Assembly (NCBI RefSeq): GCF_014696355.1
Contig: NZ_JACJQA010000033.1
Location: 62,001-126,000 of the forward strand
Source of the DNA: Pseudanabaena sp. FACHB-1998
GTDB lineage: Bacteria > Cyanobacteriota > Cyanobacteriia > Pseudanabaenales > Pseudanabaenaceae
Reading direction: 5' to 3'
DNA: 64,000 bases
Shown here: positions 63,081 through 64,000 of the stretch, one piece after another
Position numbering within the stretch: the first letter of the stretch is position 1
Layout of the letters: each line of letters opens with the position of its first letter
Notes under the pieces: model-generated
Database searches by the model: none
What the model saw: only the letters and a program-made list of their open reading frames with translations
Told to the model about the DNA's origin: nothing
Program-made: the position numbers and the translations under genes

Positions 63081-64000
63081 TTAGCTAGCACAGTCAAATA
63101 ACTTGCTTAACTGCGCTTTTTCGCTAGGGTTCTCAATTCCTGCGGCTATTTCCTTAGCGGTGTCAGGCTGACCGATCGCCCAATAGGTGCTGCTAATATC
63201 CGAAAAAGCTCTTGAGCGAATATTTACATCGGTAAGATTTTTGGCTAGCGCCAGACTATCGGTCAAAATGGCAGTAACTTTGTCCGTAAAGCCAAACTCG
63301 CCATAGACACTTGCCATATTATTTAAAGCAAACAAGCGATCGATAGGTTGAGGTAAATTTTGAGCCAGAGTCAAAGCCTGATCCCACACCTTACTAGCCT
63401 GTTCCGAAGCTTTGATGTTTTGGTATTGACGACCAATTTCGAGCAATAAGGTAAACACATCAATTGAAGGCGGCACATTGGTTAAACCCGCTAAGCTTTG
63501 GTCAAATAATTTAAGAGCTTCATCAGCTTTTTTAGCCTTAGCATAGGCAATGCCTACATTAGCAGTACCCACACTCTTCTCCACTGAGTCATCCTTCAAG
63601 TTGCCAATCACTTCGATCGCTTTGTCATATTGCTTAGACACAATATATTGATTGGCTACGAGAAAGAGCGATCGCGTTTTCAGGGATTCCCCATTCACAT
63701 TTGCGGCTTGCTCGACTAACTTGGGATCTGGTGCAGATTTTTTCGCTTTTTCATCTTTAGGTTCAATTGCTTTACCTACTTTAGCCTTCGCGACTTTAGG
63801 ATCTTTTTTAGCTGCTTCCTTTGCGCTGGCGATCGCATTATCGCGAATTGCATCAAATTCTTGGAAAACTGCGGCGAGAGAGGCAACGGATTTGGAATGA
63901 TTTCCCGCTTGGGCATAGCTACCCGCAATCTCCACTCTAGCCCGAGCCTTGGTATTAGGATCTTCAATCATGGGTAGTAATTCCGAAGCAGCCGAAATGG
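63081..64000 (-). CDS. TPR-repeat protein, 5' truncated by window edge
   Basis: The frame is open past the first internal Met (63971) to the window edge, so the real start is outside. The visible 305 residues hold a run of helical repeats with TPR character: KARARVEIAGSYAQAGNHSKSVASL, a charged low-complexity insert (AKAKVGKAIEPKDEKAKKSAP), ANQYIVSKQYDKAIEVIGNL, GIAYAKAKKADEALKLFDQSL, EIGRQYQNIKASEQASKVWDQAL and NMASVYGEFGFTDKVTAIL. Probably a scaffold for protein interactions; function cannot be told. Signal peptide or membrane anchor may lie upstream. Confidence 0.85.
   Translation of the reverse strand, partial: ISAASELLPMIEDPNTKARARVEIAGSYAQAGNHSKSVASLAAVFQEFDAIRDNAIASAKEAAKKDPKVAKAKVGKAIEPKDEKAKKSAPDPKLVEQAANVNGESLKTRSLFLVANQYIVSKQYDKAIEVIGNLKDDSVEKSVGTANVGIAYAKAKKADEALKLFDQSLAGLTNVPPSIDVFTLLLEIGRQYQNIKASEQASKVWDQALTLAQNLPQPIDRLFALNNMASVYGEFGFTDKVTAILTDSLALAKNLTDVNIRSRAFSDISSTYWAIGQPDTAKEIAAGIENPSEKAQLSKLFDCAS

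Overview
This 64 kb window is a chromosomal stretch of an oxygenic cyanobacterium. The evidence is direct: photosystem I genes psaF-psaJ, photosystem II genes psbU and a ycf39 homologue, btpA, ndhD, a cyanobacterial-type atp operon with split b/b' subunits, cyanobacteria-restricted small proteins (DUF1816, DUF7219 and DUF6825 types), and very frequent GCGATCGC (HIP1) octamers. The base composition looks moderate to low in GC. Gene content and the wealth of intergenic palindromes suggest a Pseudanabaena-like filamentous lineage, but that is inference; no 16S rRNA is present. I see no prophage, CRISPR array, intact insertion sequence or rRNA operon.

Layout. 1-10.8 kb: 3' part of an AI-2E-type permease, a YciI-like protein, a newly seen 57-aa membrane protein, ycf39, a CNT nucleoside transporter, rpsT, a CrhR-like DEAD-box helicase behind a long leader, an MFS transporter and pmbA. 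11-17.4 kb: a UvrD-like helicase with an in-frame repeat insertion, glgC, gatA and a Uma2 pseudogene. 17.5-25.8 kb: a STAS anti-anti-sigma protein, coupled mrnC-rlmB, DUF1816, msrA, an LpxB-like protein, DUF29, btpA and a VKOR-thioredoxin fusion. 25.9-37.5 kb: a SPOR-like secreted protein, an acyltransferase, tsaD, psaFJ, glnN (GSIII), an Hsp70-like ATPase, an outer-membrane protein and a subtilase. 37.6-46.6 kb: secreted small proteins, the operon atpI-B-E-G-F-H-A (no atpC), DUF554 and initiator tRNA-Met. 46.7-64 kb: a SpoIIE phosphatase, ftsY, nadB, psbU, ndhD, an M48 protease, an RhlE-like helicase, serS, a Sua5/YciO protein, a cysteine-less AhpD-like protein, a GAF-adenylate cyclase and a TPR protein running off the edge.

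The genes are mostly core housekeeping and photosynthesis, arranged as single genes or short pairs in alternating orientation; the atp cluster is the only long operon. Translation quality (tsaD, a Sua5-like protein, gatA, serS, rlmB, rpsT, initiator tRNA), cold and RNA handling (two DEAD-box helicases, mini-RNase III) and stress signalling (STAS and SpoIIE modules, adenylate cyclase) recur.

The most unusual property lies between the genes. About 65 long inverted repeats fill almost every intergenic space. At least 30 are perfect or near-perfect stems of 13-36 bp with a loop of exactly three bases. Stem sequences differ from copy to copy while both arms stay matched, and several overlap the stop codons of flanking genes. 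A subset is enclosed by a 14-bp terminal inverted repeat (TACTCCCTTCCCAG), giving a MITE-like element. No transposase or RAYT gene that could mobilise them is present here.
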